Shown here piece after piece: positions 47,917 to 56,731 of a stretch of DNA of 64,000 nt. Under the pieces are notes generated by a model, which was given only the letters and a program-made list of their open reading frames with translations, was not told where the DNA came from and searched no databases. Numbering within the stretch: position 1 is the stretch's first letter; each line of letters starts with the position of its first letter. The translations under genes were made by a program, and so were the position numbers. Origin of the DNA: G963667675 sp965249215. GTDB lineage: Bacteria > Chloroflexota > Dehalococcoidia > Lucifugimonadales > UBA3495. Location: the NCBI GenBank assembly GCA_965249215.1, contig CBDFLN010000001.1:62001-126000 (forward strand). The letters are read 5' to 3'.

Positions 47917-48588
47917 ATGGACGCCCATCACCTGATCCAACTGGAGCCCAACAAGAAGATCCCCGAATTCCGACCCGGCGACACGGTTCGGGTCAACTTC
48001 CGTATCCGCGAGGGTGAAAGGGAGCGCATCCAGGCCTTCCAGGGCGTGGTGATCCGACGGCATGGCGGTGGCCCGGGATCCTCCTTTACCGTGAGGCAGG
48101 TGGCTCACGGCATCGGGGTGGAACGGATATTCCCCCTCTACTCTCCTCTCGTCGAATCCCTGGTTGTTCTACGTCACGGTAAGGTGCGGCGGGCACGCCT
48201 CTACTATTTGCGGGGCCGGTTTGGCCGAGCGGCCCGTATCAAAGAGCGGGCAATGCGGCCAACCAGTGCCGTGGACATCCTCGCAGAAGAAGAGGTCTTG
48301 TCAGAAGAAGAAGTCCTGACCGAGGAAGAGGCTGTAGTGGAAGAGGAGGCCCCGGCCCAGGAAGAAGCCGTAGTGGAGGAAGAAGCTGTAGCGGAGGAGG
48401 AGGTCCCGGCCGAGGTGGAGGATACAGTTGAAGAAGAGGCTTCAGTGCCAGCAGAGGCTTCAGCTCCAGCAGAGGCTCCAACCGAGGAAGAGGTCTCGGC
48501 TGAGGTCGAAACTGTGAATGAAGCGAAGGCCTCCCTGGAGGAGGAGCCCTCCGAGGGACAAGAGACGACCGAACGTCCCCCATCGTAG
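47917..48588 (+). CDS. rplS: 50S ribosomal protein L19 with a long acidic C-terminal tail
   Basis: The first 118 residues or so are a normal L19 (PEFRPGDTVRVNFRIREGER; GVGVERIFPLYSP-like; RRARLYYLRGRFGRAARIKE). L19 sits at the subunit interface of the ribosome. A further 105 residues follow that are almost only Glu, Val, Ala, Pro and Thr in short imperfect repeats (EEEVL, EEEAVVEEEAPAQEE). The tail is likely unstructured. Bacterial L19 is usually 110-130 residues, so the tail nearly doubles it. The start is ATG 47917. The usual neighbours rpsP, rimM and trmD are not here. Confidence 0.95.
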   Translation: MDAHHLIQLEPNKKIPEFRPGDTVRVNFRIREGERERIQAFQGVVIRRHGGGPGSSFTVRQVAHGIGVERIFPLYSPLVESLVVLRHGKVRRARLYYLRGRFGRAARIKERAMRPTSAVDILAEEEVLSEEEVLTEEEAVVEEEAPAQEEAVVEEEAVAEEEVPAEVEDTVEEEASVPAEASAPAEAPTEEEVSAEVETVNEAKASLEEEPSEGQETTERPPS

Positions 48589-48624
48589 CGCCCGTCTCCG
48601 CCGATCATTGTAGGTGCTTCTGGG

Positions 48625-51087
48625 ATGACATCTGAGGGTCCCAGATATGTTGAGGTGGCGGTGGACGCCCCCCTTGGGCCTGATCGCATCCTGACCTATT
48701 TTATCCCCACTTCTCTGTCTCTGACGCCGGGCCAGTTGGTCTGGGTTCCCTTGGGCTCTCGACAGGTCTCTGGTGTGGTCTTCGCTCTGACGGACTACAC
48801 GGAGATTGAGGGAGTCCGACCGGTGGTTGGGCTCCAGGACTCTACCCCTATATTGCAAACCCACCAGTTGGCCTTGGCACGTTGGCTGAGCCGACAGACC
48901 CAGTCGTCACTCTATGAGTGCGCTTCCCTCATGCTGCCCCTGGACTTTCGGCGGCGTCTTCTGACCTTGGTGGGCCTCACTCTTCTGGGCCAGGAGGCCG
49001 ATGGATCGGACCTGTCCGAGGCCAGTCGCCGCATTCTGACATACCTTCGAAGCCACGGCATAGTGAACCAGGAACGACTGATCAAGGCTCCCGGTGGGGA
49101 GGCGACCCTGAGGCGGCTCCTGCGAGCAGGACTGATCGAGCGAGAGTGGCGCTGGCAGCGTCCCCGGGCTGGGCCCCAGTATCAGGGTTACCTGAGTCTG
49201 CGGGTTTCCCAAGAAGAGGCAGAGCAATGGGTTGACAAGCTAAAGAAAAATGCTCGACGGCAGCGGGCTCTGTTGGAATATCTGGTGCAGGCTTCTGGGG
49301 GAAAAATGCTCGAGGTAACCCAGGCGCGCAAAGAGTTTGGCGCCGGCGTAGTGGCCGCGTTGGAGCGTCGGGGGCTGGTGGCTGTTGAGTGGCGTCTTAG
49401 GATACGGGACCCCCTAGCAGGTCGCGCTTTTACTCCAGAATCGCCTCTCACCTTAACTCTCGATCAGGGCCGCGCCCTGGAGGCTATCCAGGCCGCTCTG
49501 GAGCATTCGGAGGGCCGGAGGAGCTTTCTACTCCACGGCGTCACCGGCAGCGGCAAGACTGAGGTGTATCTCCAGGCCTTTGCCCGCTGCGTGGCGTTGG
49601 GGCTGAGGGGCATCTTCCTGGTTCCCGAGATCTCTTTGACACCCCAGTTGGTGCAACGCCTAGGGAGCCGGTTCCCCGGTCGCGTGGCTCTTCTGCACAG
49701 CGGCCTTTCCCTGGGGCAGCAGTATGACACCTGGTGGCGCATCCAGCAGGGTGAGTTCGATGTGGTCCTGGGGTCCCGCAGCGCCATCTTCGCGCCTCAG
49801 CCGGACCTGGGGCTTATCGTCATGGATGAAGAGCATGAGTGGACCTACAAACAACAGGACGCCTCGCCCCGTTACCATGCTCGTGACGTTGCGCTGAAGT
49901 TAGCGGATCTGACTGGGGGTGTAGTGGTCCTGGGAGGCGCCACACCCGATGTAGCCACCTACTATCGGGCTCTTCGTAAAGAGCACACACTTCTGAATTT
50001 GCCGGATCGCCTGGGTCTGGGGCCCGAAGGGACTCCTGTGTCTGTCCCCCTGCCCCCGGTCCAGGTGGTGGATATGCGCCAGGAGCTCAAGGCGGGGGTC
50101 CGGGGTATCTTCAGCCGCCCGTTGCACGATGCCCTGACGGAGACCTTGGGGAGGGGGGAGCAGGCGATTTTGTTCCTTAACCGCCGCGGCTCCGCAGGGA
50201 CGGTACAGTGCAGGGACTGCGGTTACGTCCTCCGATGCCGCCGCTGCGAAGCAGGTCTCACCTACCATGCCCAGGGTGAACGAATGGTGTGCCATCTGTG
50301 TGGGAGACGCTCCCGGGTGCCGGAGCGGTGTCCAAGATGCTGGAGCCGCCATATTCGGTATTTGGGCCTGGGCACCCAACGGGTCGTGCAGGAGGTGGAG
50401 CGAACCTTCGGGGCCCGGGTCCTGCGCTGGGATCGAGATGCGGTGCGCACTCCAGGCGCCCACGGCGAGCTTATGGATCGGCTTACCAAGGGTGATGCGC
50501 AGGTGCTGGTGGGCACGCAGATGATCGCCAAAGGGTTGCACTTACCCCGGGTGACATTGGTGGGGGTTATACTGGCGGATTTGGGTCTGCACCTGCCGGA
50601 CTTTCGGGCCGGGGAGCGGACCTTTCAGCTTCTCTGTCAGGTGGTGGGTCGGGCTGGCCGTGGTGAAGCAGGTGGGCGGGCCATCATCCAGGCCTACGCG
50701 CCGGAGCACTATGCCGTGCAGGCGGCGGCCCACCAGGACTATCAGGCTTTTTATGAGCAGGAGATTGCCTTTCGCCAAACCCTCCTGTACCCACCCTTCA
50801 GCCGACTGGTCCGTCTCATCTATGAGCATACGGACTCGATGTGCTCCCAGAGGATGGCAGAGCGTCTGCGAAGGGACTTCCAGGAGCTACTGGAGGTCAA
50901 GGGATTGAGTGAGATTGACCTAATTGGTCCAGCGCCGATCCATCCCCCTCGGGTGCGTGGCCGCTATCGATGGCACGTGGTTGTTCGGGTGCCTGACACC
51001 GCGGCGGTGGATCTCCCGGACCTCCTCAACTCCTTCTCACTTCCTCCTGGCTGGCGAGTTGACATTGATCCGGTGACCCTGGTGTAA
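48625..51087 (+). CDS. priA: primosomal protein N' (replication restart helicase PriA)
   Basis: Helicase that reloads the replication machinery at stalled forks. An 820-residue protein. The N-terminal 3'-DNA-binding domain (VEVAVDAPLGPDRILTYFIP) leads. Walker A is HGVTGSGKTEVYL near residue 306, and the DEEH box is IVMDEEHEWTYKQQ near residue 400. The zinc-binding region is CRDCGYVLRCRRC ... CHLCG ... CPRC around residues 530-575. The helicase C-terminal motif is VLVGTQMIAKGLHLP near residue 630. ATG start at 48625, 36 bases after rplS. Confidence 0.97.
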   Translation: MTSEGPRYVEVAVDAPLGPDRILTYFIPTSLSLTPGQLVWVPLGSRQVSGVVFALTDYTEIEGVRPVVGLQDSTPILQTHQLALARWLSRQTQSSLYECASLMLPLDFRRRLLTLVGLTLLGQEADGSDLSEASRRILTYLRSHGIVNQERLIKAPGGEATLRRLLRAGLIEREWRWQRPRAGPQYQGYLSLRVSQEEAEQWVDKLKKNARRQRALLEYLVQASGGKMLEVTQARKEFGAGVVAALERRGLVAVEWRLRIRDPLAGRAFTPESPLTLTLDQGRALEAIQAALEHSEGRRSFLLHGVTGSGKTEVYLQAFARCVALGLRGIFLVPEISLTPQLVQRLGSRFPGRVALLHSGLSLGQQYDTWWRIQQGEFDVVLGSRSAIFAPQPDLGLIVMDEEHEWTYKQQDASPRYHARDVALKLADLTGGVVVLGGATPDVATYYRALRKEHTLLNLPDRLGLGPEGTPVSVPLPPVQVVDMRQELKAGVRGIFSRPLHDALTETLGRGEQAILFLNRRGSAGTVQCRDCGYVLRCRRCEAGLTYHAQGERMVCHLCGRRSRVPERCPRCWSRHIRYLGLGTQRVVQEVERTFGARVLRWDRDAVRTPGAHGELMDRLTKGDAQVLVGTQMIAKGLHLPRVTLVGVILADLGLHLPDFRAGERTFQLLCQVVGRAGRGEAGGRAIIQAYAPEHYAVQAAAHQDYQAFYEQEIAFRQTLLYPPFSRLVRLIYEHTDSMCSQRMAERLRRDFQELLEVKGLSEIDLIGPAPIHPPRVRGRYRWHVVVRVPDTAAVDLPDLLNSFSLPPGWRVDIDPVTLV

Positions 51088-51222
51088 CCCGATTCCTGGG
51101 CTCCGTGGTTTCATGTGGGACTGCATTAGTTGGTGAGCCGACTAGGAGATGATAGAGAGAGCAGAACAGGACGCTTAGAAGCGCAATGAGGCGGTAGGCC
51201 CCACTATTGCTGGAGGTGAACC

Positions 51223-52386
51223 ATGCAGGCAAACCCTCGATGGCTCTTGGCGGGAATGACGCTCGTCTTCCTGGCCCTGATGGGTTCAATGGTCTATACA
51301 GCATTCCTCCACCTCCGCCTGGCGGATATTGAAGATACTTTGTCGGCTGACATCGCAGCGTCGGAGGAGAGGCTATCCACTAACTTGTCCCGAACTACCA
51401 ACTCCCTCGCCACCCTTTCGGCTAATCTGACTGACGTAAAGAGCTCCTTTACCGTCGGCCTGGAATCTATCTCCGATCAGCTTGGACAGAGGACTGACGA
51501 GCTGGTGAATCAGTTGGATGCCCTGGACACGCTCTTCAGTCAGGAGATCACAGACACGGCTGAAGAGCTACGTGCCGACGCCCAGCAGATCAGGACCCGC
51601 GTAGATGAGGTGCGTACAGAACTGACTGCAGCGGACACGGTATTGGAAGAGCGGGTCGCTCTTCAGGGGGTGGAGTTCAGAGGGGGGCTGGAGAGTCTCT
51701 CTTCCGACGCGGGGAGATTGTCGGCGGACCTGGATGTCTTGGAGGCCGACACCAGCCTGCTCCTGGCGCGGGCGGCCCGCTCTCTCCTGGACGCGGGCCC
51801 GCTGTATGACTCGGTCATTAGCAGCGTGGTGGAGGTTCTCGCGGACGGGAAGTTTGCTGGCTCTGGCTTCGTCTATGGCGCCGGGGCCGATTTCGTGATA
51901 ACCGCCTGGCACGTGGTGGAAAATACTTCGACGCTCTCAGTTCGGCTGTTCGACCGGACGGAGATCAGCGCGGGCGTGGCCGGCGGTCAGGAGGCACAGG
52001 ATGTGGCGATTTTGCGGCTTTCCCAGTCCGTGGATGTTCGCCCTCTGACACTGGCGGACTCCTCTCAGCTCTTTGTGGGCCAACCGGTGCTTGTAGTGGG
52101 CAGCCCCAACGCGCTGAAGGGCTCAGCCTCCATGGGCATTATCAGCGCCCTGGAACGGGATGCGGAGGAGTTTGGGCGCGCCTTCTTCTGTGGAGAGTGC
52201 ACTGATATGGTCCAGTTCGATGCTCCATCCAACGGCGGCAACTCAGGTGGGCCCCTCCTCAACGCCGATGGCGAGGTTATTGGCATTGTCTCCTGGAGCT
52301 TCACCCTTGGTGATGACTCAGGTCTGAATTTCGCGGTCTCCTCCAATACCGTGAAGGCGTCAACGGTTTCCGTGGTTGAAGGTTAG
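51223..52386 (+). CDS. membrane-anchored trypsin-like serine protease with a long coiled coil
   Basis: A 387-residue protein with one N-terminal membrane anchor (about residues 8-30), a long polar coiled-coil stalk (about 35-175) and a C-terminal trypsin-like domain. The catalytic triad is visible as His230 (ITAWHVVE), Asp260 (AQDVAIL) and Ser341 (GGNSGGPLL). No PDZ domain follows, unlike HtrA/DegP. The ATG at 51223 follows GGAGGTGAACC. Topology suggests a protease domain outside the membrane. It ends at a strong bidirectional terminator shared with the convergent selenoprotein gene. Confidence 0.92.
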   Translation: MQANPRWLLAGMTLVFLALMGSMVYTAFLHLRLADIEDTLSADIAASEERLSTNLSRTTNSLATLSANLTDVKSSFTVGLESISDQLGQRTDELVNQLDALDTLFSQEITDTAEELRADAQQIRTRVDEVRTELTAADTVLEERVALQGVEFRGGLESLSSDAGRLSADLDVLEADTSLLLARAARSLLDAGPLYDSVISSVVEVLADGKFAGSGFVYGAGADFVITAWHVVENTSTLSVRLFDRTEISAGVAGGQEAQDVAILRLSQSVDVRPLTLADSSQLFVGQPVLVVGSPNALKGSASMGIISALERDAEEFGRAFFCGECTDMVQFDAPSNGGNSGGPLLNADGEVIGIVSWSFTLGDDSGLNFAVSSNTVKASTVSVVEG

Positions 52387-52407
52387 AGCATCCGTCTAAC
52401 CCAAACA

Positions 52408-52447
52408 AAAGAGGAGGTGGCTCAGCTCAGTGAGCCACCTCCTCTTT
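52408..52447. terminator. bidirectional rho-independent terminator
   Basis: A perfect 17-bp inverted repeat (AAAGAGGAGGTGGCTCA with TGAGCCACCTCCTCTTT) around loop GCTCAG, flanked by A- and T-rich ends. It lies between the protease gene and the convergent DsrE-like gene, and can serve both strands. It also supports ending the DsrE-like gene beyond 52599, at 52476. Confidence 0.88.
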
Positions 52448-52475
52448 GCATTCCTGTAGTGAAAGGGGCGTGACC

Positions 52476-52838
52476 TCAGAAGGTGACTACCCGGTCGTAC
52501 TCGGCTATCAGGTTCGCTGCTACTACAGGGTTTGCGAAGCTTGCATTCTTACCGGCCAAATCCTGGTCGGTTAGCCCGCGGGCCCGGGCTCAAAGCCCTC
52601 AGACGTAGATTGGGACCTTGTTCTGGATCACCTTGCCCAGGAACTCCTTGAGAGGGGGAAGGCCGACCCCTTGAATATTCTCCGCAACTGTATTATTCAT
52701 GAGCTGCACCGCGTCTCCCATGAGGATGATGCCCGGCTCATGGCCTCCTTCGATAGCGCCGTCTGCGAGCATGAAGGGGAACGTTGCCCTGGTGGGGTCG
52801 TCGCTTCCGTGGGTGCCGATGAAAAGCTCTCTGGCCAT
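52476..52838 (-). CDS. DsrE-like selenoprotein with a U-x-x-U motif (two in-frame TGA codons)
   Basis: A DsrE/DsrF-like small sulfur-relay or peroxiredoxin-like protein. The plain frame ends at 79 residues after NKVPIYV with TGA (52599-52601). Reading on gives Sec-G-L-Sec, with the second TGA at 52590-52592, then ARARGLTDQDLAGKNASFAN and a natural family end EYDRVVTF before a third TGA. The result is a 120-residue protein of normal family length with U80-G-L-U83, where relatives have C-x-x-C. A GC-rich stem-loop covers the second TGA. AAGGAGG lies 4 bases before the ATG. It shares a strand and probably a transcript with the methyltransferase 103 bases upstream. A redox role is inferred from the dithiol-like motif. 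Confidence 0.88.
52573..52590 (-). promoter_or_regulatory. candidate SECIS stem-loop of the DsrE-like gene
   Basis: AGCCCG-GGCCCG-CGGGCT forms a 6-bp stem with a G-containing 6-base loop. Its loop is about 15-20 bases after the first TGA and it starts at the last base of the second TGA. One element may serve both codons. The shape is seen; the role is inferred. Confidence 0.5.
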
Positions 52839-52941
52839 CTATCCTCCTTCTTCCGCGTCGGTTCTGGACGCGAGAAGTATAGGTAGAGAATGGAAACCGG
52901 GCAAGGGATCGGCGAGAGAGCACTCTCGCTCCTCGGGGCGA

Positions 52942-53727
52942 CTATGCCGGCTTGCGGGCTCGGAAGTTGACCCCCATGGTCTCGAAGGCGGCGGCGCTGG
53001 ACTGCTGGGGAGCGCCGCTGAACACGTCCTCTTTCCAGGTGATCTCAAAGCCCTGAAACCCGGCCGTTTCCACCACCGCTTGAAGCTCTGTCTCCAGCAG
53101 AGCCCCAGCAATTCAGCCGGTCCAGAGGTCGATGTCGCTTTTTGCGGAGTCAGGGACCGGCTTATGGACGACAATGTCGCCGATCTGGATCCTGCCATCG
53201 GGCTTGAGCACCCGGTACATCTCTCGGAACACGGCCAGTTTATCGGGGCAGAGGTTGATCACGCCGTTGGAGATGACGACATCGGCCCAGCCGTCGGGCA
53301 CGGGAAGGCTCTCCGCTTGTCCCTCGTGGAACTGGATGTGCCCTACTCCGGCATACTCGGCTCCCCCCCGAGCCTTCTCCAGCATCTCGGGGGTCATGTC
53401 CACACCGATAACGGAGCCCATAGGGCCGACAAGGTGCCCCGCAATGAAGCTGTCGAACCCTGCGCCGCAACCTATATCCACGACCCGCTCACCCGGATGG
53501 ATTTCGCCCGGGGAGAAGGGGTTTCCCGTGCCCGCGAAGGACTCCGCTGCACTGTCGGGCGTTACAGCGGTCCACTCGTCTGGGTAGCCCAGCATCCTGG
53601 CGAGGGGTCGCCCCGTATGGAAGTGGAAGCCCTCGGTCGGATTGCTGGCGACCTCAGCGTACTCTTTGCGGATCTCCTGTCGCAGAGTGTCCAGGTCAAC
53701 GGCCGGGACGGCAACGGGCTGTGTCAT
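52942..53727 (-). CDS. ArsM-like SAM methyltransferase, selenocysteine-containing (in-frame TGA)
   Basis: A class I methyltransferase. The SAM motif is VVDIGCGAGFDSFIA near residue 83, followed by GVDMTPEML and ISNGVINLCPDK, the pattern of arsenite methyltransferase (ArsM)-like proteins. The plain frame stops at TGA (53113-53115) after DIDLWTG. Reading on in frame gives IAGALLETELQAVVETAGF and a natural C-terminus ending VNFRARKPA and TAG. The TGA falls where ArsM-like relatives have Cys (W-T-G-C-I-A-G). The full protein is 261 residues with Sec near 205. The start is ATG 53727, with AAGGAGG 5 bases upstream. A SECIS-like hairpin follows the TGA. Divergent from selB; substrate (As, Se or other) unknown. 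Confidence 0.9.
53082..53106 (-). promoter_or_regulatory. bacterial SECIS-like stem-loop of the methyltransferase gene
   Basis: GGGGCTCTG-CTGGAGA-CAGAGCTTC pairs over 9 bp (6 Watson-Crick, then two G-T and one G-C). The 7-base loop contains GG. It starts 6 bases after the in-frame TGA and its loop lies about 16-22 bases after it, the distance expected for a SelB-read element. Confidence 0.7.
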
Positions 53728-53923
53728 TGCCTCCTCCTTCCACATCTTTGGCCACGGCTTAGGGGACGGCTCTCTTAGAGGAATTGTCTAACGGGTTCGG
53801 CGCCACGTCAAGCTGTTGGCAATGCCGTGATGAGAGCTTTTTCTGGGATGTAGAGACTTCTGCTCGCTTCCCACACCTGCCCTGCTTTGGTATCCTATGC
53901 CCAGACCCATCTTGAGGCGCCTT

Positions 53924-55795
53924 ATGCACGTCATCGGCACCGCGGGCCACGTGGACCACGGCAAGTCCACTCTCGTCAAGGCCCTGACCGGCATCGACCC
54001 CGACCGGCTCCAGGAGGAGCAAGAGCGGGAGATGACCATAGACCTGGGCTTTGCCTGGCTCACCCTCCCCAGTGGCCGGGAGGTCAGCGTGGTGGACGTT
54101 CCCGGCCACGAACGCTTCATCAAGAACATGCTGGCGGGCGTCGGAGGCATAGACCTGGCCGTGCTGGTGGTGGCCGCGGACGAGTCGGTGATGCCCCAGA
54201 CCAGGGAGCACCTGGCCATCCTGGACTTGCTCCAGGTCAAGAGAGGAGTAGTGGCCCTGACCAAGACGGACCTGGTGGAGCAGGAGTGGATCGACCTGGT
54301 GGCCGAAGACTTGCAGGAGACGCTCAAGGGGACAACCCTGGAGGAGGCGCCCCTGGTCCCTGTCTCCGCGGTCGTTGGCCAGGGGCTGGATGAGTTGAAA
54401 GCCCTGCTGGACCAGCTCCTAGAGGAGACACCACCAAGACGAGATTTGGGTCGCCCGCGCCTGGCGGTGGACCGGGTCTTTACCATGACGGGCTTCGGCA
54501 CCGTGGTGACGGGAACCCTGCTGGATGGCTCCCTCAACCTGGGCCAGGAGGTGGAGCTGGTCCCCTCGGGACTGAAGGGCCGAGTACGCGGGCTTCAGAG
54601 CCACCGACAGCATATCGATCAGGCGACGCCGGGTCGCCGTCTGGCCGTCAATTTGTCGGGAATCAGCCACGACGAGATCGAACGCGGCGAGGTGCTGACC
54701 TGTCCGGGTTGGTTGAGCTCCACTGTCATGGTCGACATCCACCTTCGAGTGACCCCCTGGTCGCCCCAGTCGGTGAAGCACAACATGGGGGTGACCTTCC
54801 ATACCGGCACCAGTGAGACCACAGCCAGACTTCGCCTCCTGGATGCGGAGCGGTTGGACCCAGGCCAGGAGGGGTGGGCCCAGCTCCGATTGATACGCCC
54901 CGTCCCTTTGGTCAAGGGTGACCCCTTCGTGGTGCGCTCCTCCCAGTGGACTTTGGGCGGGGGCCAGGTAGTGGATACCGGCCCGCGTCGCCATCGGCGC
55001 TTTCAGGCGGCGACACTAGATCGCCTGGAGGTCATGGCCCAAGGGTCGCCGCGGGAGACGCTGCTCCAGACCTTGGCGGGCTCGATGCCGGTGGAGTTCT
55101 CTGCCCTGGTGGCCCAGGCCAACCTCTCCCCTGATGAGACCCGCTCGGAGCTGGAGGCCCTCATCAAGGAGGGGCTGGCGGTGGTGCCTGGGAACGGCGC
55201 CCTGACTCCAGGCACGTCTCTTTTCTCTACAGAGGGGTGGACGCGTCTCACGGAGAAGACAACACGGCTCCTGGGCGAGTACCACGGGGAGCACCCGTTG
55301 CGCCTGGGCATACCGCGAGAGGAGCTTCGGAATCGACTTGAGCTGGCGGCTCCGCTGTTTCCCCAGATCCTGGACCTTCTGGCTTCCCAGGGTTCTCTGT
55401 TAGAGGAGGGTGCCCTGGTGCGCGCCCCCGATCACCAGGTGATGCTGTCGCCGGCCCAGGAGCGGGGAGTAGAGGCATACCTGCAGGCTCTTGAGCAGCA
55501 GCCTTTCTCGCCTCCCACAGACCTGTCCCTGGAACCGGAGGTTCTGGGCGTTCTCGTGTCTCAGGGACGCTTGGTCCGGGTGAACGATGAGGTGGCCTTC
55601 ACGGCCAAAGCGTACCGGGAGATGGAGGACCGAATCGTGGGGCACCTCAAAAAGCAGAGGAAGATAACCGTGGCCGATGTGCGGGACATGTTCAGCACCT
55701 CCCGCAAGTACGCCCTGCCCTTGATGGAGTACCTGGATCAGAGGCACATCACTCGTCGGGTGGGTGACGAGCGGGTGCTGGTGAGGCCGTCCTAA
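53924..55795 (+). CDS. selB: selenocysteine-specific translation elongation factor SelB
   Basis: GTPase that brings selenocysteyl-tRNA to UGA codons marked by a SECIS hairpin. About 623 residues. G1 is GTAGHVDHGKSTL at the N-terminus, G3 is VVDVPGHERFIKNM near residue 60 and G4 is TKTDL near residue 115. The EF-Tu-like domains follow (RVFTMTGFGTVVTGTLLDG near residue 188). The C-terminal half holds the winged-helix repeats that bind SECIS RNA, ending KITVADVRDMFSTSRKYALP. The start is ATG 53924, because SelB proteins begin MHVIGTAGHVDHG; an ATG at 53897 lacks a site. It is divergent from two selenoprotein genes. selA and selC are not in the window. Confidence 0.95.
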   Translation: MHVIGTAGHVDHGKSTLVKALTGIDPDRLQEEQEREMTIDLGFAWLTLPSGREVSVVDVPGHERFIKNMLAGVGGIDLAVLVVAADESVMPQTREHLAILDLLQVKRGVVALTKTDLVEQEWIDLVAEDLQETLKGTTLEEAPLVPVSAVVGQGLDELKALLDQLLEETPPRRDLGRPRLAVDRVFTMTGFGTVVTGTLLDGSLNLGQEVELVPSGLKGRVRGLQSHRQHIDQATPGRRLAVNLSGISHDEIERGEVLTCPGWLSSTVMVDIHLRVTPWSPQSVKHNMGVTFHTGTSETTARLRLLDAERLDPGQEGWAQLRLIRPVPLVKGDPFVVRSSQWTLGGGQVVDTGPRRHRRFQAATLDRLEVMAQGSPRETLLQTLAGSMPVEFSALVAQANLSPDETRSELEALIKEGLAVVPGNGALTPGTSLFSTEGWTRLTEKTTRLLGEYHGEHPLRLGIPREELRNRLELAAPLFPQILDLLASQGSLLEEGALVRAPDHQVMLSPAQERGVEAYLQALEQQPFSPPTDLSLEPEVLGVLVSQGRLVRVNDEVAFTAKAYREMEDRIVGHLKKQRKITVADVRDMFSTSRKYALPLMEYLDQRHITRRVGDERVLVRPS

Positions 55796-55873
55796 CTCAC
55801 AGGCGGGTGTAAGTCATTAGAGGCGTAAGAGGCATCTTGCACACAGACACAGCGATGCAGAGGAGGGTTTGAC

Positions 55874-56731
55874 ATGGTTCAAGCACAGATGGTCGAGAAG
55901 TACGTCCAGGTGAACGGGCTTCGTCTCCACTACGTGGACTGGGGCGACCCTGGAGCTCCGGAGGTGGTCTGTCTCCACGGCTTCCGCAGCTACGGCCACA
56001 CCTGGGACCACTTTTCGTGTGGGGCCGCGACCCGGTTTCGGGTCATGGCGTTGGACCAGCGTGGCCGGGGCGCCAGCGACTGGACCCCTGACGGGGACTA
56101 CAGCACCGAGGCCTACGTCTCCGACGCCGAGGAGTTCGTTCGGGAGCTGGGCCTGGGTCCCTTCGTCCTCCTGGGCCACTCTATGGGCGGGCGTAACGCT
56201 ATCGTCTACGCGGGCAAGCACCCGGAGCAGATAAGAGCCCTGGTAGTGGTGGATATCGGCCCGGAGATCAACCGCGAGCGCGCCCAGACCGCTGGAGCCT
56301 GGGCCGTGGGGAACGTGGAGGACACACCTGAGGAGTTCGGCTCCTGGGATGAGGCCCGGGCCTATCTGTTGAAGGAGCGACCTCATATCCAGCCGGAGTC
56401 TCTGGCCCTGCGTTTGGAGTGGGCGATGAAGGAGGAGAACGGCAAGGTTGTCTGGCGCTACGATCCCATCATCCGCCAGCGGCGGGGCGGCGGGGTGCCC
56501 CCGGAGTCCCTATGGCCCTGGGTGGAGCGGATCACGTGTCCGACCCTGGTGGTGCGCGGGCAACATTCGGATACGCTCACTGCGGAAGGTGCGGAGAAGT
56601 TTGTGGGGGCTCTGAAGGACGGCCACTTCGTGGAGATCCCAGAATCGGGCCACGACATCCTGGGCGACAACCCGGAGGCCTTCACCCGGGAGGTGCTGCG
56701 CTTCTTCGAGGGCCAGGGGCTCACGGCGTGA
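55874..56731 (+). CDS. alpha/beta hydrolase
   Basis: A 285-residue alpha/beta hydrolase. The oxyanion segment is LHGFRSYGHTW near residue 35, the nucleophile Ser is in GHSMGGRNA near residue 98, and the catalytic His is in ESGHDIL near residue 260. The ATG follows AGGAGGG by 6 bases. The stop overlaps the GTG start of nurA (GTGA), so translation is coupled to the nuclease gene, an unusual pairing. Substrate unknown. Confidence 0.92.
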   Translation: MVQAQMVEKYVQVNGLRLHYVDWGDPGAPEVVCLHGFRSYGHTWDHFSCGAATRFRVMALDQRGRGASDWTPDGDYSTEAYVSDAEEFVRELGLGPFVLLGHSMGGRNAIVYAGKHPEQIRALVVVDIGPEINRERAQTAGAWAVGNVEDTPEEFGSWDEARAYLLKERPHIQPESLALRLEWAMKEENGKVVWRYDPIIRQRRGGGVPPESLWPWVERITCPTLVVRGQHSDTLTAEGAEKFVGALKDGHFVEIPESGHDILGDNPEAFTREVLRFFEGQGLTA

